A stretch of DNA of 64,000 bases from Gnetum montanum (lineage: Eukaryota > Streptophyta > Gnetopsida > Gnetales > Gnetaceae), in NCBI GenBank assembly GCA_015680685.1, contig MNCI01001310.1:4888-68887 (forward strand), read 5' to 3'. Shown here in pieces: positions 31,996-43,560 of this stretch. The position numbers and the translations under genes are program-made. Numbering within the stretch: position 1 is the first letter of the stretch; every line of letters starts with the position of its first letter. A model generated the notes under the pieces. The model saw only the letters and a program-made list of their open reading frames with translations. It did not search any database and had not been told where the DNA came from.

Positions 31996-33400
31996 ATAGT
32001 TTTTAGTCACTAGGAGGAGGGCTAGTGCCATTTCCTTTTGCAGTCTTCATTGGTCATTGCCTCATGTGATCTCTCCACCACTATTTCTAGCTTTGAGCTA
32101 GTGTAGACTTAACACCCCTATGGACCTACCATGGCAGTAGTTGGATATGAGGTTAGCACAGGAGTTGTCTACAAACTAGTTGGTGTAGACTAGACCCCAT
32201 TGTCGGTTCCCCTAGAACCCCACTTGGAAACCTCAAAGCTTACACCTAACACTTAGCTAAATTCTAGGCACTCAGGAGAGCATAGCTAGCTATTAGCATA
32301 GAGAGTGTAGTTGGCTCTTAGCATAGTAAGTATAGTCCAGAGTTAGCCATTTTCAATAGCTTCTATAGTTAGTCGTTTTTCATAGTTTTTACACTTAGCC
32401 ATTTTTCTACTATTTTCATTGATGAGTCATGGTCTGTCAGGTCCTATTATTGGACCCTTGTTATCGAAACCTTGATACAAGATACCAAGTTTGATAGGTC
32501 CTGATATTGGACCCCTGTTATCGGAGCTGCGATATCGTGGCCTGCATTCGATATCGCGTATGTGATATCACGGTTCTCGTGCGAGCCTATAAATAAAAGG
32601 TGATACATTTGGTTTTGGCATTAGTTGTTAGTTCCTTACCCAAACTCTTATGGTTTTTCCTTCTTAGAGTTAGAATTATTTCTCAGTGCATGCCCCCAGT
32701 GTGATGATTGTAATTGTATGGCATCCTTATTTGAGTGTGACGTACTTGGACACGCACATGACCAGCAATAAAGATCGAGATTACTTCATCATTGCAGCAT
32801 CCACTTAGCTTAATTATTTAATTAATTATCATTGTTATTGTTATTTATTGCTTTTGTAGTTAACATCTCTTTACCCTAACCTCCTATTAAACATGGAATG
32901 AGTACGACTTGATCATAAGCATTTAAGTGTGACTACTTGGTAACCCAGTAGCATACCTAGGATTTGTGCTTGGTAATCCTAGTGGTAGTCATGAATGAGG
33001 TCCAAGCTGTGTATAGATGATTGAGGAATAGATGCTCATCGCATTTAGGCTAGCTTAGATTCTCTCTCACCCTCTCTCTCTTAGCTTAGTTGATATTATT
33101 TCCCATTAGCCATAGGAGTAGCATTAGTATAGGAAGACATCATACACCTCACTCTGGACTAAAGCATATGTGAAAAAGCTAATACTAGTCTAGGTGGGAA
33201 GACAATGAACTACAATATAAGAGTAACTATCTAGAAACCACAACTAGCCCGTCTGCAGAGTTTGACCGGATCGTGCGTGAAACGCTCGTGTTCGTATGGT
33301 CGAGTGTAGGGGTACCTCGCCACTCATCATTCATAGTTAGCCATTTTTTGAGCTAGCAAAATCAACCATTTTCTTGTCTTTCACAAATAGCAAACTTTTG
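31996..33400 (+). other. element D leader with repeats, interrupted by a solo LTR
   Basis: Untranslated region before gag. A short imperfect repeat built on TAGTTAGCCATTTTTC recurs at about 32350-32419 and 33335-33350, on both sides of the inserted solo LTR. AGCATAG motifs reminiscent of U3 lie at 32280-32340. No ORF1 upstream of gag, as in classical Ogre elements, can be demonstrated. Confidence 0.45.
32420..33329 (+). mobile_element. solo LTR of the A family (910 bp) with perfect target duplication
   Basis: Starts TGATGAGTCA and ends CACTCATCA, flanked by TTCAT at 32415-32419 and 33330-33334. Blocks correspond to LTR A in reverse orientation. TATA CCTATAAATAAAAGG (32586-32600) follows three GATATC palindromes (32531, 32550, 32563). 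No primer site, polypurine tract or coding sequence adjoins it; the D leader repeats continue on both sides. Formed most likely by recombination between the two LTRs of a full element. Confidence 0.92.
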
Positions 33401-35640
33401 CATCTCATCCTTCGCATCATGAACCTTGAGTGTTCTTCAACCTTTGTTCCAAGCATGCGCGTGGTCATACCTACCCAACAAGAAAGCCAGGTTGACCACA
33501 CCGCCAGTCCTACCATGGTGGAACAAAGGTTATCCCTCAGATTGCACAACCTACCTCCCAAGTACATGATATTGAACGAAGAGTAGTATAACTTCATTTA
33601 TGTGAAGCTCCAAGTTGGTCTATTTGTAGACCGCCAAGACATGGAGGCCAAATGAAGCTATGAGCTCATACACAAAAATGGATGGGAATAGTTCCCATCT
33701 ATTGTTGACTTTATTTTGCGCACTGAGCCCCATTGGTGAATGCTTGCCTAGCTTATCCGAATGAATAAGTGTGAGGTGGGGACAAACTATGAGGAGCCCC
33801 TACAAGAAGAGTAGGATGAGTTCCAGGAGATGGTCATATCTTAGGTGTCAACCCTTAGGTCAATACCTATGGTGGCGACCCACCAAACCTAGTACACGTG
33901 CTAAGGTGTGATACCTCTCTTCAATGTGCCCTTTGTGGTATAGTTGCTACCTATTTAATCTTCCTTGTTAGCAACTATCATGCCTATGCAGCCTTATGTG
34001 CACATTGTGCACCCCTCGTAGCCCGAAACAACTTAGGCATTGCATGTCATGCCTATTTTGTTGGAAGTCCCTCCAATAGCCAAAACAGCAAACGTGTGGT
34101 GGGTTCCAACTAGTGTGCCCATGGCACAGCCTATGCAACTAGAGTTCCACATGGCCCCACAACCTATAGCTAGGTTGTGGATTGCACAAATGGCACAATG
34201 GATAGCACAAGTGACGTAGCTTACTGTAATATCCCCAAGCTTGGATCAGGCATTCTAGCTCATCTAGACCCTAATAGAGGAGGTCAAGCAGCTTAAGGTT
34301 TGCTCCTTCGAAATAATGCATGTGACGAATTTTTACCAGGACGATCCAATCAGTCCTGTTGTTCCACCAATGACACTGCCCATTGGCGTCCCACTCCCCA
34401 ATTCACCAAATATAATGGTGAAGGGGATCCCAATGCCCACCTTGTAACGTTTTGGTCTAAGTACCTTCTATTGCAAGCATGACCACACACCATCATACAT
34501 GAGTTTGTCATGTATTTAATTGGTAAGGCACTGGACTGGTACCGTGTGCTTCAAAGGATCTCCATTTCCTCTTTGGAGGATTTGTTGAGCTAATTTTTCA
34601 CACGCTTGAAGTATAACTTGAAGATAGAGGTCACCTTAGACTAGCTTATGCAAATTAAGTAGGGTCACTTAGAGCCTATGCAAAAATTCATACAACGCTG
34701 GAGTGCATCATTGAAAGAAATCTATAAGCCCATCATGGAAACACACCTGCTGGCAATCTTCAAAGATGCAGTGAATGACTTTATTAAGTCAAAGTTGTAT
34801 TACCTAGCCTTACAATCCTTAAGCAAAGCATTTTCTCAAACTAAGAGCATTTAGGATGTGGTAGAGGCCAACAAGGATTTAACCTATGTGGCCTACAAGA
34901 ACTTGCATGTCAGAAAGGACAAGGACAAGGGCAAACAAGCAGCAGCTATGGTAATAGTGGGCAATGAGGCCAAGCCAACCAATGCTAAACCAATGGCTAG
35001 GCCACCCAAGGCCCCAACCAACAACAAGGCTTTTGACTTTAGCGCTACGGTAAGTAACTAGCTTGCAACATTAGCAGCCATGGGACAAGCTAACCCAAGG
35101 GCAAACTTTGAGCACAAGGATTGCTCAAAGTACACTCCCTTGCCACTCAAGCTATCGAAAATCTTGAACCAACTGCTCATAAGTGACATGATAAATACTG
35201 TGAGCTCCTCAAGAATCCCTCTGCTGCAACATGAAAGAAGCCTTTGATCCCTAAACATTTTAGGCTAGACCTATTTTGCCACTATCATCAGTTACTTGGC
35301 CATAACATAGACATTTACATGGCTCTATAGGATGATGTCCAACACATGATTGATAGGGGTGAGTTGGTTCTTGATGCCACCAACCTCGTTTGCCCCAAAA
35401 ATCAATTAATGAGGATCTACAAGAACCCTCTAAATATAAGTGATGCAAGTTACACCATCAATGGTATTAGCATTGACAACAACTCAAAATCGGTGTAGGA
35501 GCCATTCGTGGTTCATGTGTCCTCTAGTAACACTGAGGCCCCCTCAGCATCCACCAGCTCGAGGATCCCTTTTGTTATTAGAGTGCCACCTCAGGCACCC
35601 ACAACATCCTTTATGGTTAGGGTCTCATAGCACATTGTAG
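33401..35640 (+). pseudogene. element D gag
   Basis: Degraded plus-strand frames. The capsid core at 34400-34850 shows GEGDPNAHLVTFWSKYLLLQ, YLIGKALDWYR and SLEDLL, then a Lys-rich stretch (RKDKDKGKQ, 34910). Next is the plant Tat/Ogre region YTPLPLKLSKILNQLL (35130) and CHYHQLLGHNIDIYMALQDD (35275), the position of the gag zinc knuckle (the last Cys is not seen), followed by a hydrophobic RGELV stretch. Many stops, chiefly TAG and TGA. Confidence 0.75.
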
Positions 35641-36160
35641 TAACAATAGCTGAGTTGTCCTTTTTCATTAAGGTGCCATAACATGTAGAGTCCTTCCCTG
35701 CCTAGAGTCTAATGGTGGGCCATGTATCAGCCCCTGCTCGTCTAGGAGATCATCTTGTAGGTAATGTTAGCAGAATGTCTAGGTGGCAACTTGGGAGGCC
35801 TAATGAGCATCTCACTAATGAAATGATTAGGTAGGACTAGGAGCAAAGAGAGCTAGGTCCATCAAAGCTAGTGCCATTGTCTGCCATCCCCATGGCCAAA
35901 TTAATTGAAGAGGCCACCACAAGCAATCAACAACCAAGCACTGAGTCTCGTAGGCAAGCAAGGCAAGCCAAGCCCAAATCTCCTTCACAAGAGATTTGTC
36001 TCTTGGATCACATGGAGGAGATGAAGGCTAACAAAACAAAAGATGACAAAAAAGACTTTCTAGACACATTGGCCTAGGTGAAATAGGCTTTAAAACAAAA
36101 GAACAAAATGTTAAGCTTGTATAACTTGATCATGACCTCCTCTGCCCACCATGAAGTGTT
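35641..36160 (+). pseudogene. element D gag-protease linker
   Basis: Hydrophilic, Pro/Ser/Lys-rich reading (for example ESRRQARQAKPKSPSQEICL at 35950) with stops. It joins gag to protease and has no recognisable domain. Confidence 0.4.
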
Positions 36161-36975
36161 GGTTCACACGTTGATCTCCATTCCTATTATGGAGGACATC
36201 CCAGTAGATGAACAATCCATCCATGTTATGATGTTTCCCCCTGCACCATAGGAATTAAGTTCAACGCCCCTAGTGTTCCATAATGAGGTGATCAAAGTTG
36301 ACCCTGAGAAGGGTTAGGTCATTACTATGCTAATGTTTATCACAATCCACGTAGGGCAATGTAGGATTCGTAGGATGCATGTTGACGATGGGGCAACAAT
36401 GAACGTCATCCCATATATCATCATCAACAAGTTGGGTCTTGTTGATCAAATTAAACCCACAAAGACAATATGCCTGAAATCCTTTAATTGGTCGCACGTT
36501 GTTGTAAGGGGAATGGTCACGATAGCCTTCATGGTAGGGGAGTAATTCCCCACCATTATAGAGTTCATCATAATCGAGGAGATGCCATGTTTCAACCTAA
36601 TCTTAGGTAGGCTTTGGTTAACCCAACTATGGGCCATCTCCTCTCCAATCCATCAAGAAATCCACCTTCCATATGAAGGCGGTGAGGTTATCATTTATGG
36701 TGACAACGTGGCCCCTTTAGCCCTCAATAATATAGATATAGAACAATGGTCAGAGGTGGAGTTCCTTGATGAGACACCTCCTGTAAAGGATGAGGGTAAG
36801 ACATGTAAGGCAAACCAACTCGAGGAGCCAAAAGAAGTCAATGACCTCTCAGAGGATGCTTTGTTGGTAGAATTTCCCTTCGACATAGCTTACGAAATTC
36901 AAGGCAAGTATCGCATAGTACTGTCCAGGCCCTACGTTCCCCCTAATCTACACCAAGTTAGGAAGCAATTGTGCT
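36161..36975 (+). pseudogene. element D aspartic protease
   Basis: Reading frames give RRMHVDDGATMNVIPYIIIN (36375), with the protease motif D-D-G-A in place of the common D-S/T-G-A, then NLILGRLWLTQL (36597). ILGRLWL..L is the conserved C-terminal protease block of Tat-lineage elements. An acidic tail runs to the TAG at 36975. One stop separates the two halves (36543). In intact relatives the frame would lead on to reverse transcriptase; here about 5 kb intervene. Confidence 0.75.
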
Positions 36976-37239
36976 AGTAAGGCATCCCCTTAGTTTAACA
37001 TGTGCTAGGTGCCTACCTGCCTCTAACTTTTACATACCTCGCTTGCTTGCATCTTGTTTGCACATTTACATTTTGCTTGGTTGTTTGCATTTTACATTGT
37101 TTGCTTTATTACGTATTTTTTTGTGCATTCTCACTTAGTTTACATCTTTGCTTATTTAGTTTACTTTTTAGTAGTTATTAGCTTATGCATGAAAAACATT
37201 AAAATACATAAAAATCATAAAAACTAAAACTACAAAAAC

Positions 37240-37560
37240 ACATGGCCTGAAAAGGCCTTAAACTAATGCATGGCCTGAAAAGGCCTTAAACTAGTGCACA
37301 ACCCATCATGACCCTAAACTGGCATCAGATGGCCTACCATGACCTAAAACTAGCAATATTTTTCCTTCGAATGCATGGCCCGAAATGGCCTTAAACTATC
37401 ATTAGGGCCTAAAATGGCCTAAAACTACTAACACACACTATTAACACATGTGGCCCAGAATGGCCTAAAATTATCATCATAGCCCAAAATGGCCTTTAAC
37501 TAGCATTGACCCTTCCACCATGGCCTTAAACTAGCATGGGGCTTGCAATGGCATAGTCTC
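37240..37560 (+). repeat. minisatellite block 1 of element D (GGCC-rich, unit about 28-35 bp)
   Basis: Degenerate units of the type CATGGCCTGAAAAGGCC followed by TTAAACTAGTG. The first two units (37241, 37269) are 28 bases apart and nearly identical; later ones drift (GGCCCGAAATGGCC, GGGCCTAAAATGGCCT). Each unit holds a small inverted repeat GGCC-N6-GGCC. Related pieces occur at 41700-41770 and 45430-45900. Confidence 0.75.
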
Positions 37561-37739
37561 ATCAATTTTATCGCATTATCAACATCAAACACATGATAAA
37601 TAATTGCAAAAGCGATACACATCATATAGGAAAACATTCATTATGTCTTACATCAATAACAGTACATAGCATAACCATCAACACCATGTGGCAAAAAATA
37701 CACAAAAATAAAAAAATGCCTAATAGCAAGGCTACATCA

Positions 37740-39620
37740 AGGTATGCTTAGCCAGTGGTACTAGGTGGGGGTGAAGGTCCTCATTCCTCCATTGCATTGC
37801 TGGAGCTTGCAGCTTCGCTTAGTGCTTGATACCACACAACAACAATAAAGTAGTAAATTAGCAATCAGTAAGCAAATGTACAATATACAAACTAACATGA
37901 AAAAGTATAGAAACAACTAGAAAAAACTAACCTGAGAGGGTCCCACATCAATCATGTTTGGAGGTAGACTATTAAGGCCCTCCTCTAGGCGTTGGAGGAT
38001 CTTGACCTCAGATAGCCACGTCTAGTCCTCCTAGTCAAAGTTAATGCCTATAAGAGTTTTGCATTTATCCATAGTGGTTCATGTGTGTGGCTCCTAAGGG
38101 TGTGGCAATTTGCCTCTTGGGAAAACCACTCACCATTATATGATGAGTGAATAAGTCATAAGCCTATATCCCATTGATTACCTCAAGAAACATCTCAAGG
38201 CGGAAATGTTCAACGAACTCCTCCTTGTACCAATTAAGGTACATGTCTCACTCACACTTGTAGTGGTGCCTATGGTTCTTTTGGGTTTGCCCCCACATGT
38301 GCACCTTAGTGCTATAGTTTTTCCAATATTGGTTCTTTTGGATGAGTAGATCCATTTATAGATGCTACTCGATACTCTTTTAGGTGGCATTATTTTTACT
38401 CGAGATGGTCAACCGGTACTTAGCATAGTCTATCTCTATGGTCTACCAGGTCCTATCTCCCTGTGAATGACTTACTAGAAAGTTATATCAAGATTGAAGG
38501 TCCCAAACCTTTGTGTCTTGGCTTGTCACTCTCTATTAAAGCTCATGAATGCACTTCCATAGGTGCTCATTCGAGCACTTGTAGACCCACAATGCTTTTA
38601 CATAGGAAAGTGCACATTTGCTCACTACCTTATATATATGATGAGGTACTTGCTCTACTTAAGAAGGGAACTTAGGGATGACATCTACTTTGGCCACCCT
38701 GCTCAGATCCTAGCAAAGCTTGAAACCTATTGGCATACAATAAGCAAATCAAACTTTCAATTAGTAAGGTAGAAAAGTAAAGTAAAATCACACACATACT
38801 AAGCTCAAGATCTGCCTGTTGTATGTGGTCAACGACTAGCCCATTTCTCATCCAGCCAATCATGGGTCTTGCACTACTCGTACGCCCTTGGGTATTGGGT
38901 AGGGTAGGCCCCTAGATTAGTTTCCAACTACTCAAGCATGGCTTCATGAACGTTTACACTCAAGGAGACTACCTTTATGGTAGTGCGAGTCAAGGCAAGA
39001 TCATCCCTCTCATCGTGTAGACCCCGCTTGTTGACTTTGAATCTAGCATTAAGCATGAGCTGTTAGTGACTTAGCATGAGCCAATAACAAAGAACACACT
39101 ATAAAAATCATAAGAGCACTTACCCTCTGGTGTAGTATACAATTTTAGGTGGGTTTTGGAATAAAGTATGCACTCACAGAGCAACAAAGAGGGTGTTGCT
39201 CTTGTTGTAGCAAGAGAACTCTATCATCTACCAAATCCTAGATAAGAGCTAAGCACCCATGGGGCCTTTGCCTGAACCACTTTCTCCATCATCACTAGTA
39301 GTGGGCTCATTGAACATGAACCTCAAAATGCCCTGGTTAGCCCTAGGAAACAATGTCTTTGTGATGATACTGGTAGCCTCCACTGCTAAGGGTGACCACA
39401 TCATCACACTAAAGTGCTATAGTAGGAACTCTAGGAACTCATGTGCCCCTAGTCAGAACCACACTGCCTACTAATCCACTTGCATATCTAGTGCAGACAT
39501 GTTAGGAACAAGCTCGCTCATGTAGTAAAGAATGTCCATGAGCTCCACGATAACTAGGATGGACTTCAGTAGCACCCTACAATCGCAAAAGCAATGAACG
39601 AAGCATTAGTATACACATTG
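37740..39620 (-). pseudogene. antisense gene remnant: FCP1/NIF-type HAD phosphatase-like, with introns
   Basis: Minus-strand reading 39600-39124 gives SILVIVELMDILYYMSELVP, HEFLEFLL, FSVMMWSPLAVEATSI, TKTLFPRANQGILRFMF, TTSDDGESGSGKGPMG, RIW, NKSNTLFV and NPPKIVYYTRG. The order matches plant FCP1/NIF-like phosphatases: catalytic strand, EFL..., M/VWSS..., ...LNRIWE, NTL.vDdsp...NPP. The catalytic D.D/N motif appears lost (VELMD). The exon ends at a GTAAGT donor (39118-39123); an acceptor CTAACAG ends the 64-base intron (39060-39066). The next exon reads ERDDLALTRTTIKVVSLSVN, like the domain tail. Further donor-like sites are GTATGTG at about 38799 and GTTAGT at about 37930. Downstream exons (38400-37740) are less certain. 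It is opposite in sense to the element. The family call is from memory. Confidence 0.55.
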
Positions 39621-39949
39621 GATGCATTAAACTTAGCAATATTAGCATAACATAGCATGGGTTAGCAAAAGATATCTTAGGATTCCCTGGGGCCCCATGA
39701 GTATAGGACATCAACAAACACATTTGATATGCTTGGTACTCATTGGGATACAACACATTTCACATGGGATTAGTGTTTATTTTGCATATTTGCATGTTTA
39801 GCACTATCATGGTTTGTATGTTTTGATAGTTTAGCATTGTTATAGTTTGCAAGCTTAGCATTTTTGTAGGCTTAGTGTTGTTGGCATTGTTGCATTTTGA
39901 AAGTTTAGTAGTAAGTGTAATGGATAAAATTTTCCAATTTTTTTTCTAA

Positions 39950-40090
39950 CTCTGGGTAGCATAGTTTGGAAAGTAGCAAATATTTTCTAACTTTGGATCG
40001 CCCTGACTATGCTCCTAGAAATGGGAGAGCATAGTCCCAATAACTCCTGACTACACTCCCTACAGAGCTTACTCATAAAAAAACTAACTA
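39950..40090. repeat. LTR-U3-like palindromic unit inside element D
   Basis: Contains GACTATGCTC...GAGCATAGTC (about 40007-40036) with flanks ATTTTCTAACTTTGG and AGCATAGTTTGG. These resemble the palindrome units of the U3 of LTR D. It lies just upstream of the antisense gene remnant with respect to that gene. A related motif (GTAGAGCATAGTTAAG, GAGCATAGTCAC) is at 41517-41560. Confidence 0.5.
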
Positions 40091-40756
40091 TTTGGTAGAT
40101 GTCATTTCATTAAACACTTTGTGTCAACTACACCTCCAAGACAAGGAGCATTGTCATGGCTACGGCTTGCAAGGAGCAAGGTCTCGACTATTGCCCTAAT
40201 GCTCTCTCCACTGCACAGCACTCCGCTATAGCACTGTGCATTGCCTATCATGGCCATTGTCTTTGCGAATGTGCTACCTAACATCCACCCCAGTTGCGTT
40301 CCCTATGGCCACACCGCCCACATCGACAGTGTTAGCCTACACCATGCCTTTGCCCTATCCGCTACTACAGCCCTTATGCCACAAGAAGAAAAAAATGAAA
40401 AAAGCAATAGGAAATGTGCCCTTGGTGTCATGTCTCCCCTTGTAGCCCCTGTAGCCGCATAGTTGTGTTAGGGTGTGACACTCGTGTAACCCTTGCTATG
40501 CCATGGGGGCAGTTTCCCCATAGCCCCCCAAGCTCCTAGCACCTCTAACCCTCACCCACATATTTTTAGGTGAAAAATTAAAAAAATCATAGGGTAGACC
40601 CCTACAGTAACCCTGCCTTGTGGTGAGCTACCCTTGCCAGGCCCGCAGCCCTCGTCCTAGCCTTGTGCCCAAATGCAGTAACAATAAAAAATAAAAAAAT
40701 TATAGAGTCCCTCACCATGCAGCCCTCTACCCCATGGGTAGCAACTCCTCATCGCC

Positions 40757-40800
40757 ACCAAATCCCAAATCCCTACCCACCAAATCCCAAATCCCTGCCC
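40757..40800. repeat. 22-base tandem duplication in C-rich DNA
   Basis: CACCAAATCCCAAATCCCT followed by ACC or GCC is repeated twice in a row. The surrounding 40200-41330 is rich in CCC and CTAC words. No coding frame is convincing on either strand. Confidence 0.6.
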
Positions 40801-41699
40801 TACGTTGTGCAAAATATAGAGAATAAAAAAATTACAACAAGCCTTCACGCCCCATCAAGCTCCATGCATAGCAAGTAAACCCTCCAAACCTGTAGCCCCA
40901 TGCATGGCCTAGTGGCAACCCATGGCCTCTCCACTGGTGGTTGCATTGGTTGCCATGGTGGTCATGACCATGTCAAACCCTCATGTCCTTGTGCACATCT
41001 ATTGTTGATCCTCCATAAGCAAAACCCCTATGCAAAAATCTCAAAGAGAAAACCCTTGTAGCCACGCATGCCCTCCCTGCTGTGACGACTGAAATGGTCG
41101 ATGGCGATGATGGCCCCTACCATGGTGTTACTAATGTCCAAGCCCAAAGTGCCTAAGTGAAGAAAACAAGAAAAAGTAAAATAATGGAAAAAGAGGGGGA
41201 GAGTGTAGTTGGGGTACTTGGTAGCTGAAGGCACCCACCTCTCTTCCACACATGCCTGAGGCAGGAAGGCTAGTGCCTGTTCTCGCTCATTCACGTTCAC
41301 CAGCCTGGGGTGTAGGCATCCACTTCAACACGTCATCTCAACAGTAACTATTTTTTCTTTGCTAGTAGCACACTCCAATAGTAAGCCTTCTCTCTAAAAA
41401 ATTTGTATTTGTAACTTTGAAAATGATAGACTTACCCGTAAAACATGCCTTCATACCTCCTTGGACCACTTAATGACTTACCAACCTTGGGACTATTCTC
41501 AACATTGTTTGTGTAGTGTAGAGCATAGTTAAGTGGGAGTGTAGTTGGGTGGGAGCATAGTCACATGGACTTAGAAAAAAATTTTGACTTTCCTCGTAGT
41601 CTAGTGACTTAGAAAATTTTTTGATTTTTCTTGCTACCCAATAAACCCCCAAGCCAATGTCACTTTTTTGGTGCATCAAGCCTTGCATGAAATAACACA

Positions 41700-41770
41700 T
41701 CCAATGCATTCATGGTCTGCTAAGACCTTAAACTGGCACTCATGGCCTATTGAGGCCTAAAACCAACACA
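41700..41770 (+). repeat. minisatellite block 2 of element D
   Basis: Two to three units, CATGGTCTGCTAAGACC then TTAAACTGGCACT, and CATGGCCTATTGAGGCC then TAAAACC. Same family as blocks 1 and 3. It stands just before the RT reading frame. Confidence 0.6.
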
Positions 41771-41915
41771 AATGTGTTTACCTTCTTTAACGATGCATGC
41801 ACATACTTAAGCAAATTTTTATTGCATTAATTCCTTCATTTTGTGCATATAGAATTCATTGAGATAGGTGTGGCTTGATGTTTTTCTAGTTGTTTTTGTA
41901 GGACTTTTGTAGGAA

Positions 41916-43560
41916 TACAACATGACTATGTACGAGTATCTTCACTCACCTCTGGTCCTCACCAGGCCCCATGGTGATCTCACATGATGCATCGATCCAC
42001 AATGCCTAGACCTTGAGCTCATAGCCTACAACAAGTACATAACATCTATACAGGAACTACTAGATTGGCCTGACCATTTAGTTAAGGCTCTAAATCTAGA
42101 GACAGGTGACATTACTAAGGATTCCCTCGTTGAAATCCCTATAGAAACACCTAGTGGCAAGGCAAAAGCATTGAAGCTTAGTTCCTTGGTAGAACTTCAA
42201 CATGCCCAGAACATTGCTAAGGTGCTCAATAATAACATGAAGGCATTCACATAGTCTTACAAAGACATGCCAGGGCTAGATCCTCATGTAGTCCAACATA
42301 ACATTATCCTTGATTCCAACATTAAGCTAGTTAATTAGAAAACACATTAGGTTAGGCTTGAGGTGGCATTAGCAGTCTATGATGAAATCACCAAGATTTA
42401 CAATGCTGGTTTCATCCGGCCTGTTGATTATGTAGATTGGATCTCCAACATTGTGGTTGTGCCCAAGAAAAATGGAAGTATACGCATTTGCATAGACTTT
42501 TGGGACTTGAACAAGGTGACTGTTAAAGATGAGTTTTTGTTGCCTAGTATTGATCAACTAGTTGATACTATGGTTGGTCATGCTTTGTTATCGTTTGTGG
42601 ATGGGTTCTCGAGCTACAACTAGATTTGGATCAACCTAGAGCACTAGCTTAGCACAACCTTTATGATCCCTTGGGCTATGTTCTGTTACATCGTGATGCC
42701 TTTCACCTTAAAAATGTAGGAGCAACTTACCAGTGCACCATAACTTACATTTTCAGCAATTACATGTTAGGTTTGCTCAATGATTATGTTGATGACATAG
42801 CAGTTAAGTCCAAAGTAGCACATAACCATGCAAATGACTTGGACCTAGTATGCAAATGTTGCTTAAAACATGAACTTAGGTTGAAACCCAAGAAGTGTGT
42901 TTTTAGCATTAAGATGGGCTGGATGCTCAATTTCATAGTATTTGAAGTAGGCATATGCATAGACCCCAATAAGGTTAAGGTCATAATTTACTTAGCACCA
43001 TTGGCTAACCTTAAGGAGCTACGAGGGTTATAGAGTAGATTACAATTTATATGTAGGTTTATTGCACGGTTGCAACTAATGAAACATCTACTCAAAAAAG
43101 GGGTCCACTTTGAGTGGATAGTTCAATGTTAAGAGGCATTTGGCAACCTTAAACAAGAGCTAGCTCAACTTCCAATGGTTTACCCTCTACAAGGAGATAA
43201 ACCCTTCTACATCTACCTTGTTTCCTTTGATATGTCCATCACTTCCTTGCTTTGTCAAAAATGAGATGATGGCATAGAGGTCTCCGTATACTACTTAAGC
43301 CATGCATTGGTTGCCCACAAAGAAAAATATAATGATCTAGAAAAGAATTGCCTTGCCTTAGTCTTCAAACTTAAGAAGTGGAGGCACTATCTTTTTTGTA
43401 GTTAAGTTAACATCATCTGCAATAGTAACGTACTTCAAGAGATTACAACAAATATCTACGAGAATAGTCATATTAGACAATGGAAAGAAATAACAGCAGA
43501 GTTTAACCTACATTACATTGCACAAGCCTCAACTAAAGGGCAAGCTATAGCCGCACAACT
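41916..43560 (+). pseudogene. element D reverse transcriptase and RNase H
   Basis: The upstream linker includes MPGLDPHVVQHNIILDS (about 42270). RT: GFIRPVDYVDWISNIVVVPK (42410), NGSIRICIDFWDLNK (42472), LPSIDQLVDTMVGHALLSFV (42541), VMPFHLKNVGATYQ (42696) and the catalytic NDYVDDIAVKS (about 42785). After RT come NLKELRGL, KPFYIYLVSFDMSI and YYLSHAL..HKEKYNDLEKN (43290-43350), the first RNase H. Stops replace what are usually Gln residues, for example TAG after SSYN (42621) and after LRGL (43032). Sequence pattern fits Tat rather than Athila or chromovirus. Confidence 0.85.

Larger units (their letters stand above)
36976..41915. other. element D extra segment between protease and reverse transcriptase
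   Basis: About 4.9 kb without plus-strand coding. It consists of T-rich DNA (37000-37180), a minisatellite block (37240-37560), a minus-strand gene remnant (37740-39620), U3-like motifs (39950-40090), a C-rich low-complexity part (40200-41330) with a tandem 22-base repeat (about 40757-40800), U3-like motifs again (41505-41660) and another minisatellite piece (41700-41770). Ogre elements are known to separate protease from RT by an intron-like region, but this one is larger and carries a foreign gene. Confidence 0.6.

Noticed and set aside
31996-33400. Ogre-type ORF1 upstream of gag in element D
   Set aside because: The leader is long enough, but no continuous frame or motif could be found. 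The repeats and the solo LTR account for most of its length.
37240-37560. CRISPR-like array of short repeats
   Set aside because: Units are degenerate, adjoining without unique spacers, and lie in a plant retrotransposon. It is a minisatellite.
41028-41300. Minus-strand ORF as a first exon of the antisense phosphatase-like gene
   Set aside because: No domain similarity, no supported splice connection to 39600, and it lies in C-rich low-complexity DNA.
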